A stretch of DNA of 64,000 nucleotides from Acidobacteriota bacterium (GCA_011526565.1 WYBL01000163.1:1-64000); one strand, 5' to 3'. Numbered from the stretch's first letter, positions 18,253 to 26,973 are shown. Program-made: numbers and translations. Notes: generated from the sequence alone by a model not told the origin.

Positions 18253-19910
18253 GGCTGCGCTCCGGGCTCGAGGCCGTCGAGCACGACGCGCTCGACGGTG
18301 GCGGCGGCGAGGCCCGCGCCGGGGATGCGGCGCAGGACGAGGAAGGAGGCGGGGGCGCCGGGCAGGAAGCGCGCGCCCGTGGTCAGGCGGGCGACGACGG
18401 AACCGTCGGCCTCCGCGCGCAGCGCTTCGCGCCAGGCGGGGCCGGCGAGGGCGTCGGCGAGGTCGCCCAGCGCGCGCGAGGCCGGCGTGCGTGGCGGCGC
18501 GGCGAGCTGGAGAGGGGCGCGAGGCGCGTCGGCCGGCGCGAGCACCAGCGCGGGGCGGCCGGCGCGGCGGCCCGCGTCCAGCGCGCGGCGCACGGCGTCG
18601 GACGGCGCGCCGTGCAGGCGCAGGGTGCCGAGGCCGAGCGCGCCCAGGCGCTCGAGCATCGCCTCGTCGATCCACGGCGCCGCGGCGTCGGCCGAGGCCA
18701 GCAGCGGCGGCGTCAGCTCCGCGCCCGCGAGGTCGAGACGCTCCCCGCCCAGGAAGCGGGCGTCGCCGACCTCGACCGTGACCGAGAAGGGCCGCGGCGG
18801 GGCGCAGCCGGCGAGCTCGCGGTCCGAGCGCCGCACGTCCCACGCGAGGTCGGCGCGGGTGGCCGCGGTGGCCCCCGGGTGCCAGGCGAGCGCGCCGTGG
18901 GCGATGCGGTCGGCCCAGGCCCCGCCCTGGTTGCGCGGCAGCGCGTCGTAGAGCGCGGGGTCGTGGCCGGCGAGGTCGTCGGCGACGAGGTCGTGCAGCG
19001 TCGTCAGCAGCGCCACGAAGTTGAGCCGGGTGAGGTCGTGGAACGCCATCCCCGGCGGCACGGCGCCGCTCTCGATCAGCACCACCGGCGTGCCCCAGGC
19101 GGTGATGTTGTCGCCGAAGGCGCGCGGGCTCCACTCCTCGTCGTAGCGGGCGATGGCGCCGGGCACGAAGGGCGCGAGCGCCTGCGCGATGGCGGCGCTC
19201 GCGCGCCGGGCGCGGGCGCGGCCGGGCGTCATGGTGCCTGCGGCGTCACCGGCGACGCCGAGCACCGCAATGCTCGCGAGCTTGCCGGTATCGCCGACTG
19301 CGGTGCGGCGGTTCTGATCGTGGAGGTTGAAGCCGAGCTCGGGCTGCAGGCGGTCACGCAGCGCCTTCAGGAGCTGGCCCTCGGGCGTCGCCAGGCTCAG
19401 CGCGTCGCGGTTGACGTCGATGCCCTGGGCGTTGCGCCGCTCGTAGACCTCGCTGCCGTCGGGGTTGACCATCGGCACCAGGTGGAGCGTGGCGCCGTCG
19501 AGGATGCGCTGCGCGACCGGGTCGTCCTGGCGCGAGAGCGACAGCAGGTGGTCGGCGAGGTCGAGCAGGGCCGGCGTCGCCGACGGCTCGTCGCCGTGCA
19601 TCTGCGACCACATCATCACGCGCCGCGGCCCGCGGCCGACGGTCAGCATCGAGATCGGACGCCCCTGGAACGAGCGGCCGACCTCCTCGAGCTGCAGCGC
19701 GTCGCCGTGCTTCGCGGCCAGCGCCCGCAGCAGCTCCTGCAGGTCGGCGGGCTTCAGGCACGGCGCGCTGGTCGTGACGAAGCGGGAGTCGGCCCAGCCG
19801 TCCCACAGGGCCCGCGGGTCCGGGCCCGCGGGCCTGTCAGCGGCGGCGCTCGGGGCAACGAGCGCGAGGGCGCCGGAAAGGAGGATGGGCGAAATCGTGC
19901 GCGTGAACAT
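18249..19910 (-). CDS. Secreted M14-family zinc carboxypeptidase
   Basis: About 553 residues from the ATG at 19910, which begins a signal peptide (MFTRTISPILLSGALALVAP). The M14 ligands are visible: HGDE (H105, E108), FNLHDQ (H197), NPDG and DVNRD for substrate contact, and catalytic glutamate in LIESG (E280). A C-terminal region of about 200 residues follows with no recognised domain. It should trim peptides in the periplasm or outside the cell. An in-frame GTG at 19946 would add 12 residues; TATCCT 8 nt ahead of the ATG favours 19910. Confidence 0.88.
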   Translation of the reverse strand: MFTRTISPILLSGALALVAPSAAADRPAGPDPRALWDGWADSRFVTTSAPCLKPADLQELLRALAAKHGDALQLEEVGRSFQGRPISMLTVGRGPRRVMMWSQMHGDEPSATPALLDLADHLLSLSRQDDPVAQRILDGATLHLVPMVNPDGSEVYERRNAQGIDVNRDALSLATPEGQLLKALRDRLQPELGFNLHDQNRRTAVGDTGKLASIAVLGVAGDAAGTMTPGRARARRASAAIAQALAPFVPGAIARYDEEWSPRAFGDNITAWGTPVVLIESGAVPPGMAFHDLTRLNFVALLTTLHDLVADDLAGHDPALYDALPRNQGGAWADRIAHGALAWHPGATAATRADLAWDVRRSDRELAGCAPPRPFSVTVEVGDARFLGGERLDLAGAELTPPLLASADAAAPWIDEAMLERLGALGLGTLRLHGAPSDAVRRALDAGRRAGRPALVLAPADAPRAPLQLAAPPRTPASRALGDLADALAGPAWREALRAEADGSVVARLTTGARFLPGAPASFLVLRRIPGAGLAAATVERVVLDGLEPGAQP

Positions 19911-19932
19911 GCGCGCGAAGGATACCTCCGCG

Positions 19933-19938
19933 TAGACT
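19933..19938 (+). promoter_or_regulatory. -10-like box TAGACT upstream of tRNA-Leu
   Basis: TAGACT lies 14 nt before the mature tRNA 5' end, predicting a short leader of about 8 nt. No clear -35 box is seen. It sits inside the divergent leader of the M14 gene. Confidence 0.35.
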
Positions 19939-19952
19939 TGGGACACGTCCGC

Positions 19953-20037
19953 GCCGGAGTGGCGGAACTGGCAGACGCACGGGACTCAAAATCCCGCGGG
20001 GCTTGTCCTCATGAGGGTTCGATTCCCTCCTCCGGCA
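19953..20037 (+). tRNA. tRNA-Leu (anticodon CAA)
   Basis: An 85-nt class II tRNA. The acceptor stem GCCGGAG pairs with CTCCGGC plus discriminator A. The anticodon arm CGGGA-CTCAAAA-TCCCG gives anticodon CAA, which reads UUG. A long variable arm and the T arm GAGGG-TTCGATT-CCCTC follow. The 3' CCA is not encoded. Confidence 0.95.
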
Positions 20038-20145
20038 GATCACTCTGGAGTCGCGGGCGGCGCTGACGCGCCTCCGCGCTCCGCGGGGGCTACGTCGGAC
20101 GACTCCGGCCTCCTCCGCCCCCGCACCCCCAGGGATTCCGCGCCT

Positions 20146-20928
20146 TCACACCTCGATGGTGCCGCGCAGGTAGGGGGTGACGGCGCCGGCGATGCGGACG
20201 CGGGCGCCGTCGACCGTGCACGACAACTCTCCGCCGCGGCGGGAGACCTGGCGGGCGCGCAGCGGGTTGCGGCCGAGGCGCTCGGCCCAGAACGGGGCGA
20301 GCACGCAGTGGGCCGAGCCGGTGACGGGGTCCTCGTCGACGCCGAGGGCGGGGGCGAAGAAGCGGGAGACGAAGTCGCAGTCTGCGCCGGGGGCCGTCGC
20401 GACGACGGCCGCCAGCGGCAGCTCGCGGAGGCGCGCCATGTCGGGCCGCAGCGCGCGCACGTCGGCCTCGCTCGCGAACACCGCCAGCCAGTCGCGCTGT
20501 GAGGCGAAGGTGGCGCTCGGCACCGCGCGCAGTGCCTCCGCCAGGCCCGCCGGCGCAGATGCGGGCTGCGCCGGCCGCGCCGGAAAGTCGAGCTCGAGCA
20601 GGTCGTCGCGCCGACGCACCGCGAGCGGGCCCGAGGCGGAGTCGAACACCACCTCCTCGCGGCTCGGCTCCAGCTCGTGGAACACGACCCAGGCGCTGGC
20701 CAGCGTCGCGTGGCCGCACAGGTCGACCTCGACCTCGGGCGTCATCCAGCGGATGTGGTAGCGCCCCTCGCCGCCGACCAGGAACGCGGTCTCCGCCAGG
20801 TTGTTCTCGGCGGCGATCGCCTGCAGGGTCGCGTCGGGCAGCCAGTCGGCGAGCGGGCACACGGCCGCGGGGTTGCCGGCGAAGAGGCGGTCGGAAAAAG
20901 CGTCGAGCTGGAAGATCGGGAGCTTCAT
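20146..20928 (-). CDS. PhzF-family isomerase/epimerase-like protein
   Basis: A 260-residue protein with the PhzF hallmarks: QLDAFSDRLFAGNPAAV at the N-terminus, catalytic glutamate in LAETAFL (E46), CGHATLASA and DPVTGSAHC. The family performs proton-transfer isomerisations such as in phenazine or amino-acid metabolism; the substrate cannot be told from sequence, and no phenazine genes are nearby. The ATG at 20928 lies 18 bp from the divergent D-aminoacylase start, with a shared -10 region between them. Confidence 0.9.
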   Translation of the reverse strand: MKLPIFQLDAFSDRLFAGNPAAVCPLADWLPDATLQAIAAENNLAETAFLVGGEGRYHIRWMTPEVEVDLCGHATLASAWVVFHELEPSREEVVFDSASGPLAVRRRDDLLELDFPARPAQPASAPAGLAEALRAVPSATFASQRDWLAVFASEADVRALRPDMARLRELPLAAVVATAPGADCDFVSRFFAPALGVDEDPVTGSAHCVLAPFWAERLGRNPLRARQVSRRGGELSCTVDGARVRIAGAVTPYLRGTIEV

Positions 20929-20934
20929 CGGGAT

Positions 20935-20941
20935 CACAATA
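20935..20941. promoter_or_regulatory. Overlapping divergent -10 boxes
   Basis: Plus strand: CACAAT (20935-20940), 6 nt before the D-aminoacylase ATG. Minus strand: TATTGT (20941-20936), 7 nt before the PhzF ATG. The 18-bp gap has room for little else, so both mRNAs would be leaderless and only one polymerase could occupy the site at a time. Confidence 0.45.
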
Positions 20942-20946
20942 CGCCC

Positions 20947-22527
20947 ATGCGCACGATCGCCGCGGCCCTCCTCCTCGCCACCCTCTCCTTCACCGCCGCC
21001 GCCCAGGAGTACGACCTCGTGCTCCGCGGCGGCCGCCTCGTCGACGGCACCGGCGCCCCGTGGCGCGAGGGCGACCTCGCGATCCGCGACGGCCGCATCG
21101 CCGCGATCGGCCGCTTCGACGGACGCGGAGCGCGCGAGGTGGACGCCCGGGGCCTGGTGATCGCGCCCGGCTTCATCGACGTCCACGCCCACGCCGAGGA
21201 GGGGCTGCGCGAGCGCCCGCAGGGCCTCAACTTCGTCCACGACGGCGTGACCACGATCGTCACCGGCAACTGCGGCGGCTCGGCCTCGGACCTCTCCGCG
21301 TTCTTCGCGCAGATCGAAGCCGGCGGCCTCGGCCTCAACGCCGCCTCGCTGATCGGCCACAACACCGTGCGCCGCACGGCGATGGGCATGGAGCGGCGGC
21401 CGGCGACGGCGGAGGAACTCGCGAAGATGCAGGCTCACGTCGACGAGGCGATGCGCGCGGGCGCGGTCGGCCTCGCCACCGGCCTCATCTACACGCCGGG
21501 CACCTGGGCGGACACGGCCGAGGTGGTCGCGCTGGCGCAGGTCGCGGCCCGCCACGGCGGGCTGTACGCGACCCACATGCGCTCGGAAGGCGAGAAGGTC
21601 AAGGAGGCGATCGCGGAGGCGATCGACGTCGGCCGCCGCGCCGGGCTGCCGGTCCAGATCTCACACTTCAAGATCGCGCACAAGAAGTCGTGGGGCCGCT
21701 CGACCGAGACGATCGCGCTCGTCGAGCGGGCGCGCGCCGAGGGGATCGACGTCGCGGTCGACCAGTACCCCTACCCCGCGTCTTCCACGTCGCTGTCGGT
21801 GATGCTGCCGGACTGGGCGCTCGAGGGCGGCCGGGACGCGCTGGTCCAGCGGCTGCGCGACGGCCGCATCCGCGGGCGCATCGCGGACGAGATGAAGGAC
21901 CAGATCCGCAAGCGCAACGGGCGCAAGGACCTCTCTTACGCCGTCGTCGCGCGCTACGAGCCCGAGCCGTCGCGCGAGGGCCGCTCCATTCGGGACATCA
22001 CGCTCTCGCGCGGCGAGAAGTCCCTCGAGGCGCAGATCCACACGGTGCTCGAGATGATGGAGAAGGGCGGCGCCGGGATGGTCTACTTCTCGATGTCCGA
22101 CGAAGACGTCGACCGCATCCTGGCCTGGCCGCTCGCGGCGGTCGCCTCTGACGCGGGCATCCCGACGTTCGGAAACGGCAAGCCGCACCCGCGCGGCTAC
22201 GGCACCAACGCCCGCGTGCTCGGCCACTACGTGCGCGAGCGCCGCGTGATCTCGCTCGAGGAGGCGGTGCGCAAGATGACCTCGCTGCCCGCCCACCGCT
22301 TCGGCTTCAGCGACCGCGGCCTGCTGCGACCCGGGCTGGCCGCCGACGTCGTCGTGTTCGACCCGAAGACCGTGGCCGACCGCGCGACCTTCGCGGCGCC
22401 CCACGCCTACGCCGAGGGCTTCCGCCTGGTCCTCGTCAACGGCGTGCCGGTGATCGACGACGGCCGCCCGACGGACGCGCGCCCCGGCCGCGTCCTGCGC
22501 GGCCCCGGCTGGCGCGCCGATCGCTGA
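20947..22527 (+). CDS. Secreted N-acyl-D-amino-acid deacylase (D-aminoacylase)
   Basis: A 526-residue amidohydrolase. The signal peptide (MRTIAAALLLATLSFTAAAQ) is followed by DLVLRGGRLVDGTGAPWREGDLAI, the metal-binding DVHAHAE (H80, H82), then HMRSEG, QISHFK and a late SDAGIPTF. This layout is that of D-aminoacylases, which hydrolyse N-acyl-D-amino acids, for example from cell-wall turnover. The ATG at 20947 is chosen for the signal peptide; the frame open to 20677 overlaps the divergent gene. Confidence 0.9.
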   Translation: MRTIAAALLLATLSFTAAAQEYDLVLRGGRLVDGTGAPWREGDLAIRDGRIAAIGRFDGRGAREVDARGLVIAPGFIDVHAHAEEGLRERPQGLNFVHDGVTTIVTGNCGGSASDLSAFFAQIEAGGLGLNAASLIGHNTVRRTAMGMERRPATAEELAKMQAHVDEAMRAGAVGLATGLIYTPGTWADTAEVVALAQVAARHGGLYATHMRSEGEKVKEAIAEAIDVGRRAGLPVQISHFKIAHKKSWGRSTETIALVERARAEGIDVAVDQYPYPASSTSLSVMLPDWALEGGRDALVQRLRDGRIRGRIADEMKDQIRKRNGRKDLSYAVVARYEPEPSREGRSIRDITLSRGEKSLEAQIHTVLEMMEKGGAGMVYFSMSDEDVDRILAWPLAAVASDAGIPTFGNGKPHPRGYGTNARVLGHYVRERRVISLEEAVRKMTSLPAHRFGFSDRGLLRPGLAADVVVFDPKTVADRATFAAPHAYAEGFRLVLVNGVPVIDDGRPTDARPGRVLRGPGWRADR

Positions 22528-22531
22528 ACGG

Positions 22532-22537
22532 TAGACT
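22532..22537 (+). promoter_or_regulatory. -10-like box TAGACT 7 nt before an ATG start
   Basis: TAGACT is separated by seven bases from the ATG at 22545, just after the D-aminoacylase stop. No -35 or Shine-Dalgarno site is evident, so a leaderless mRNA is predicted. Confidence 0.4.
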
Positions 22538-22544
22538 CGTCTTC

Positions 22545-22874
22545 ATGACGGACGGGCTCCACCAGCGCGCCGAGGAGCGCAGCCTCGCGCTCCACGCTGC
22601 GGTCGCCGAGCGGCTGCGGTCCGACCCTGCCCTCGTCGATCGGGCCGTGAAGCGCGTGCGCGGGTGGCTGGCCGAACCGGGCGTGGTGCCTGCGCCACTC
22701 GCCGCCGCCTGGCTCGAAGCCCTTAGCGGGCCTCGCGAGGCCCTGTTCGCCCTGCTCGCGGACCGCAGCGAGCGCGCACGCCAGTTGCGCCAGTGCTCCC
22801 CGTTCGCCGGCGTGCTCGACGCCAGGACCCGGTGGCGAATCCTGCGCGAGGCGAAGGGCGCGGTCGTCCCATGA
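22545..22874 (+). CDS. Small helical protein paired with a nucleotidyltransferase
   Basis: A 109-residue, arginine- and leucine-rich helical protein of unrecognised family. Segments AEERSLALHAAVAERL, VKRVRGWLAEPG and SPFAGVLDARTRWRIL recall small proteins encoded ahead of DUF6036-type nucleotidyltransferases in antitoxin-like position. The ATGA overlap (22871-22874) couples it to the next gene. A partner or antitoxin role is inferred from position only. Confidence 0.7.
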   Translation: MTDGLHQRAEERSLALHAAVAERLRSDPALVDRAVKRVRGWLAEPGVVPAPLAAAWLEALSGPREALFALLADRSERARQLRQCSPFAGVLDARTRWRILREAKGAVVP

Positions 22875-23395
22875 ATCGCGCCCAACTGGAACACGTGATC
22901 CGCGCCGCCAGCGCCATCGCCCAGGACGAAGAACTGGTCATCATCGGCAGTCAGGCGATCCTGGGCGCACATCCGGACGCACCGCCCGAGATGTGCGTCT
23001 CGGCGGATGTGGACCTCTACCCGCGGCATCGGCCCGAGCGCGCCGAGCTGATCGAGGGATCGATCGGCGAGATCTCGCCGTTCCACGAGTCCTTCGGCTA
23101 CTACGCCCAGGGCGTCGGGCCCGAGACGGCGGTCCTGCCCTCCGGGTGGGAGGCCCGGCTGGTGCCGGTGCGGGTGGGCACCGCGACCGGCTGGTGCCTC
23201 GACCCGCACGACCTCTTCGCCTCCAAGTACGCCGCGGGCCGGCCCAAGGACCGCGAGTACCTCCGGGCCGCGATTCGCGCGGGCCTCCTCCGGCGTGCGG
23301 AGCTGGCGGTCCGGCTGGACTCGCTCCCGCTGGCCAAGGAGCGCATCGCCGCCCTGCGGGCCGCCCTCGACGCAGACCTGTCGGCGGCCCCCTGA
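22871..23395 (+). CDS. DUF6036-like nucleotidyltransferase
   Basis: A 174-residue protein. It has IIGSQAILG (the G-S nucleotidyltransferase signature) followed by SADVDLYPR, whose two aspartates would bind metal. HDLFASKYAAGRPKDREYL is the typical second conserved block. I chose ATG 22871 because it overlaps the upstream stop; the frame open from 22793 lies inside that gene. It is the second such module in the window, similar in plan to 6923-7752 but clearly diverged in sequence. Confidence 0.82.
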   Translation: MNRAQLEHVIRAASAIAQDEELVIIGSQAILGAHPDAPPEMCVSADVDLYPRHRPERAELIEGSIGEISPFHESFGYYAQGVGPETAVLPSGWEARLVPVRVGTATGWCLDPHDLFASKYAAGRPKDREYLRAAIRAGLLRRAELAVRLDSLPLAKERIAALRAALDADLSAAP

Positions 23396-23398
23396 AGT

Positions 23399-23848
23399 TC
23401 AGCGGCCGGCGAGGGGGCCGGTCTTGAGCGGGACGTCCCAGTGGGCGAGGACGATCTCGAAGCGGCGCTTCTCCTCGCGCCTGTAGGTCTCCTGGTCCGG
23501 GAACAGCGCCTGCCTCGCGGCCGCGTCGAGGCCCGGGGCGTAGGCCGCGGCCGCGTCCTTGTAGGCGACGGTGATGCGGTAGTCCCAGCGCGACTCCTCG
23601 GTGGCGTGGTAGCGCGGCTCCTGCAGGGAGAAGTCGACGATGCGGCCGGACTTCTTGTCCGCCTCCAGGATCGGCAGGTAGTTCTTGCGGACGAGCTCCA
23701 GCCACTCGCTCGCGTGGCCCCACTTCACGCGGTAGTAGAACTCGACGACGAAGGGCTCGCCGGCCTGAGCCGGGGCCGGTCCCGCGGCGACGGACGGCGC
23801 CAGTGGCGCGGCGAGGACGAGGGCCAGCACGGCAGCGCGGAGACGCAT
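23399..23848 (-). CDS. Secreted small protein, ferredoxin-like fold suspected
   Basis: A 149-residue protein with a signal peptide ending near ASVAAG. The mature part (VVEFYYRVKWGHASEWLELVRKN, then RWDYRITVAYKD) has the strand-helix-strand rhythm of dimeric alpha/beta-barrel (NIPSNAP-like) proteins, but no family can be named. The second of two adjacent ATG codons (23848) is preferred because GGGAG lies 5 nt upstream. It converges with the nucleotidyltransferase gene. Confidence 0.65.
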   Translation of the reverse strand: MRLRAAVLALVLAAPLAPSVAAGPAPAQAGEPFVVEFYYRVKWGHASEWLELVRKNYLPILEADKKSGRIVDFSLQEPRYHATEESRWDYRITVAYKDAAAAYAPGLDAAARQALFPDQETYRREEKRRFEIVLAHWDVPLKTGPLAGR

Positions 23849-23885
23849 CATCACTCCCGGGACGGAGGGGAGGCGAGAATACCGC

Positions 23886-24716
23886 ATGCGCGACGAAGAC
23901 CTGCCGCCCCCGCCCAGCCCCGAGACCGGCGCCCGCTTCGAGCGCCTGGTGCGCCTGATCGCGAAGCTGCGCGCGCCCGGCGGCTGCCCGTGGGACCGCG
24001 AGCAGACCCACCAGACGCTGAAGCCGATGACGCTCGAGGAAGCCTACGAGGTCCTCGAGGCGATCGACGCCGGCGATCCCGAGGAACTGCGCTCCGAGCT
24101 CGGCGACCTGCTGCTGCAGGTCGTGTTCCACGCCGACATGGCGCAGGAGTCCGGCACCTTCGACGTCGACGGAGTGGTCGCCGCGATCACCGACAAGATG
24201 GTGCGCCGCCACCCGCACGTGTTCGGCGAGGACGACGCGTCGACTCCGGCCGAGGTGCTGCGCAACTGGGAAGCGCTCAAGGCCGCCGAGCGCGCGGCGA
24301 AGGGCAAGGACCAGGGCCCGGCCTCGATGCTCGACTCGGTGTCCAAGGCCCACCCGGCGCTGATGGAAGCCTTCCAGATGACGACCAAGGTCTCGCGGGT
24401 CGGCTTCGACTGGCCGCACGCCGAGGCCGCGATGGGCAAGCTGGAGGAGGAGCTCGGCGAGCTGCGCGCCGCGGCCCGCGCCGGCGCGGGCACGAAGGCG
24501 ATCGAGGAGGAGCTGGGCGACCTGATCTTCAGCGCGGTCAACGTCGCGCGGTTGCTCGGCGTCGACCCGGAGAGCGCGCTGAAGGCCGCCAACCGCAAGT
24601 TCCGCCGGCGCTTCCGCCACGTCGAGACCCGGCTCGAGGAGCGCGGCCGGAAGCCGGCGGACTCGACCCTCGACGAGATGGACGCGCTGTGGGAGGAATC
24701 GAAGCGGCGCGAGTGA
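23886..24716 (+). CDS. mazG: Nucleoside triphosphate pyrophosphohydrolase MazG
   Basis: A 276-residue protein with two MazG domains: the N-terminal one with CPWDREQTHQTL and EEAYEVLEAI then ELGDLLLQVVFH, and the C-terminal one with KLEEELGEL and EEELGDLIFS. The length and the tandem layout match E. coli MazG. It hydrolyses non-canonical or excess NTPs to NMP and pyrophosphate. The ATG is 37 nt from the divergent small secreted gene; GAGAAT ends 5 nt before it, another short-leader candidate. Confidence 0.95.
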   Translation: MRDEDLPPPPSPETGARFERLVRLIAKLRAPGGCPWDREQTHQTLKPMTLEEAYEVLEAIDAGDPEELRSELGDLLLQVVFHADMAQESGTFDVDGVVAAITDKMVRRHPHVFGEDDASTPAEVLRNWEALKAAERAAKGKDQGPASMLDSVSKAHPALMEAFQMTTKVSRVGFDWPHAEAAMGKLEEELGELRAAARAGAGTKAIEEELGDLIFSAVNVARLLGVDPESALKAANRKFRRRFRHVETRLEERGRKPADSTLDEMDALWEESKRRE

Positions 24717-24727
24717 CACGACGCCTT

Positions 24728-26017
24728 CTAGGGGGACCCGCGGGGGCGGGCGAGGGCGCACGCGGAGAGCACCGCGAGCAGCGGCACGAGGGGGGCGCGG
24801 AAGCGGCTCTGGCTCCACGGCCCGCCCGAGAGGACCAGCAGCCCGAGCGCCAGGCCCGCCAGCCCGAGCCTGGCGGAAGGCGAGCCGGCGCCGCGCCAGG
24901 CACCCGCGGCTGCGGTCGCGAGCAGGACCAGCAGCGCCGGCAGCAGCAGCCACTGCGTCGCCCACACCTCGGGCCGCTCGCGCGACATGTGCCCGGCCGC
25001 GCGAACGAACCCCTCGTCGAGCACGACGCGGCTGAGTTCCGTCGTGCTGCGGAACGGCTCGTGCAGCGGCTGTGCGCCCGGCGAAACCAGCACTCGGGCC
25101 ATGCCGGCGAGGTGGACGCGGGCGTAGTCGCCGAAGCCCGCGGCGAGCACCGCAACGCCGTCGCGCCGCGCCACGTCGTAGGCCCGCTCGAAGCCCGGGG
25201 TCTGGATGGCGCGCCGCTTCTCCGCACGCACGCTGGAGAACGGCCGCGCCTGCTGACGGGCCTCCACCGCGGCGGGCGCCGACAGCGTCAGGATGCGGTC
25301 GAACTGGGAGGAGAAACCCCAGTACTCCGCCACCACGGCATTGCGCGCCGCCCACGGCAGCAGCAGGAAGAGCGGCAGCGCCGCGGTCAGGATCGCCTCG
25401 CGCCCGCGCCGGTCGCGCGCCCAGCGCGGGGGCGACACCAGCAGGAGCAAGAACAAGGCCGCGGGCACGAACGCCGCGATCGGCTTGAAGGCGGCGGCGA
25501 CGGCCAGGCCAGCGGCCAGCCAGGCGCGGCCCGGCCACCGCGCGCCGCCGTGCAGTCGCACCAGGCCGAACGCGGCTGCGGCCATCCCCAGCGCCAGCCC
25601 GGTCTCGGCCATCAACCGCGCCGACCACGCGACGAGCACCGGGTCCACGGCGACCCACAGGGCCGCCACGCGCCCGCCGCGCTCGTCCCCGGTCAGCTCG
25701 CTGGCCGCGCGGTGGACGAACACGCAGGTGAGCGCGCCGAGCACCGCCTGCGCCACGACCGCGAAGAGGATCGGCGCCCCGAGCCAGATGCCGGGCACCA
25801 GCAGCAGCGGGTAGCCCGGGGGGCGGAAGACGTGGGGCTCGCCGGCGGCGACGTAGCCGCGGCCCGCCGCGAGGCTCGCCGCCAGTTCGAGGTAGAGCGG
25901 CGAGTCGGGCGTGAGCAGCGCGACGGCGCCGTCTCCCCAGGCGAAGCAGGCGGCCGGGATGGCGAGCCGCAGCAGCGCCGCGGCCGCGGCGAGTTGCGGG
26001 AGAGCGGGCAGCCTCAT
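24728..26017 (-). CDS. GT-C-like membrane glycosyltransferase (PMT/ArnT type)
   Basis: A 429-residue protein with about ten hydrophobic segments. The first periplasmic loop contains LLTPDSPLYLELAASLAAGRGY and HVFRPPGYPLLL, a D-containing loop and R-P-P-G-Y-P motif seen in GT39/GT83-type enzymes that use polyprenyl-phosphate sugars. It starts 4 nt after the Gfo/Idh/MocA stop and is likely co-transcribed with it. The open frame to 26548 is antisense noise. Confidence 0.78.
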   Translation of the reverse strand: MRLPALPQLAAAAALLRLAIPAACFAWGDGAVALLTPDSPLYLELAASLAAGRGYVAAGEPHVFRPPGYPLLLVPGIWLGAPILFAVVAQAVLGALTCVFVHRAASELTGDERGGRVAALWVAVDPVLVAWSARLMAETGLALGMAAAAFGLVRLHGGARWPGRAWLAAGLAVAAAFKPIAAFVPAALFLLLLVSPPRWARDRRGREAILTAALPLFLLLPWAARNAVVAEYWGFSSQFDRILTLSAPAAVEARQQARPFSSVRAEKRRAIQTPGFERAYDVARRDGVAVLAAGFGDYARVHLAGMARVLVSPGAQPLHEPFRSTTELSRVVLDEGFVRAAGHMSRERPEVWATQWLLLPALLVLLATAAAGAWRGAGSPSARLGLAGLALGLLVLSGGPWSQSRFRAPLVPLLAVLSACALARPRGSP

Positions 26018-26021
26018 CCGG

Positions 26022-26948
26022 TCAGCGCAGCCCCGCCAGGGCACGGATCTCCGCGAGCCGCCGCACCGTCTCGGCGCCTTCCGCGCCCGAGCTTCGGGGC
26101 GGAGGCCCGCCCCGCAGGTGCTCGACGAACGCGCGCAGCTCGCGCAGGAGCGGCGGCTCTTTCCCGATCGGCCGCCACTCGACCTGCGCGAGCGCGAGGG
26201 GCTCGGCCGCGCGGCCGCGGACGATCCGCAGCGCAGGAGCCTCGGGCGACTCGAGCACCGCGACGCCGCGCTCGCCGTGCAGCCGGATCTCGCGCCGCGA
26301 GGTCGGGTGCCGCAGCGACACCTCGAACAGGTGCCAGGGGTCGTCCCCGAGCGCGGCGAGCAGGGACGTCGGTTCGCCGTCGACGCTCTCGGCGAACGCC
26401 CAGCGGCACGGGGGCAGGTGCCCCAGCACTTCGCGGCCGATCGACAGCTCGTGCGGCGCGAGCGTCCACACTCCGTCGACGTCCGTCGCGCTCGCGCCCC
26501 ATCCCGCGCGAGTGCTGCGCACGCCGAGCACGCGCCCGAGCTCGCCACTGCGGGCGATGTGCCCCAGTTCCTCGACCCCCGGGTGGTATCGCCACTTCTC
26601 CATCACGAACAGGCGCGGTCCGCCGGCGGCGGCCAGCGCCTCGGCCACCCCGGCATCGGCGGCCAGCGGCTTCTCCACGAACACGGGCACCCCGCGCGCC
26701 AGCAGCCCGCGCGCCGCGGCGTCGTGGGCCGTCGCCGGGGTCGCCACGACGCCGCCGTCGACGTCGGGCGCGCCGTCGAGCGCCGGTGCCACGCTGCGGG
26801 CGCCGGCCTCGAGCGCTCGCTGCCTCGCCGCCGGGTCGGGGTCGACGACGTGCACCTCGGCCCCGAGCGACAGCAGGTCGCGGAGGACGTGCCTGCCCCA
26901 GCGACCGCAACCGGCCAGCGCCACGGCGAGGGACGTTGCCGAAGTCAT
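26022..26948 (-). CDS. Gfo/Idh/MocA-family oxidoreductase
   Basis: About 308 residues. The N-terminal Rossmann motif is ALAGCGRWGRHVLRD. VEKPLA carries the conserved E-K-P catalytic block, and MEKWRYHP and the later APHEL follow. The family oxidises or reduces nucleotide sugars and polyols with NAD(P). Together with the RmlC-like gene across a 25-bp divergent gap it suggests modification of an activated sugar. An in-frame ATG at 26963 would add five residues but would cover the divergent -10 region. Confidence 0.87.
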   Translation of the reverse strand: MTSATSLAVALAGCGRWGRHVLRDLLSLGAEVHVVDPDPAARQRALEAGARSVAPALDGAPDVDGGVVATPATAHDAAARGLLARGVPVFVEKPLAADAGVAEALAAAGGPRLFVMEKWRYHPGVEELGHIARSGELGRVLGVRSTRAGWGASATDVDGVWTLAPHELSIGREVLGHLPPCRWAFAESVDGEPTSLLAALGDDPWHLFEVSLRHPTSRREIRLHGERGVAVLESPEAPALRIVRGRAAEPLALAQVEWRPIGKEPPLLRELRAFVEHLRGGPPPRSSGAEGAETVRRLAEIRALAGLR

Positions 26949-26957
26949 GGCGGTCGG

Positions 26958-26964
26958 TATCATC
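26958..26964. promoter_or_regulatory. Bidirectional -10-like element
   Basis: Plus strand TATCAT (26958-26963) ends 10 nt before the ATG at 26974. Minus strand GATGAT (26964-26959) ends 10 nt before the ATG at 26948. The boxes share five bases in a 25-bp divergent gap. Confidence 0.35.
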
Positions 26965-26973
26965 GCCGTTCCG

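Noticed and set aside
20038..20145. Attachment site or integrated element next to tRNA-Leu
   Set aside because: No integrase or repeated tRNA 3' end follows; the next gene is an ordinary PhzF-family gene.
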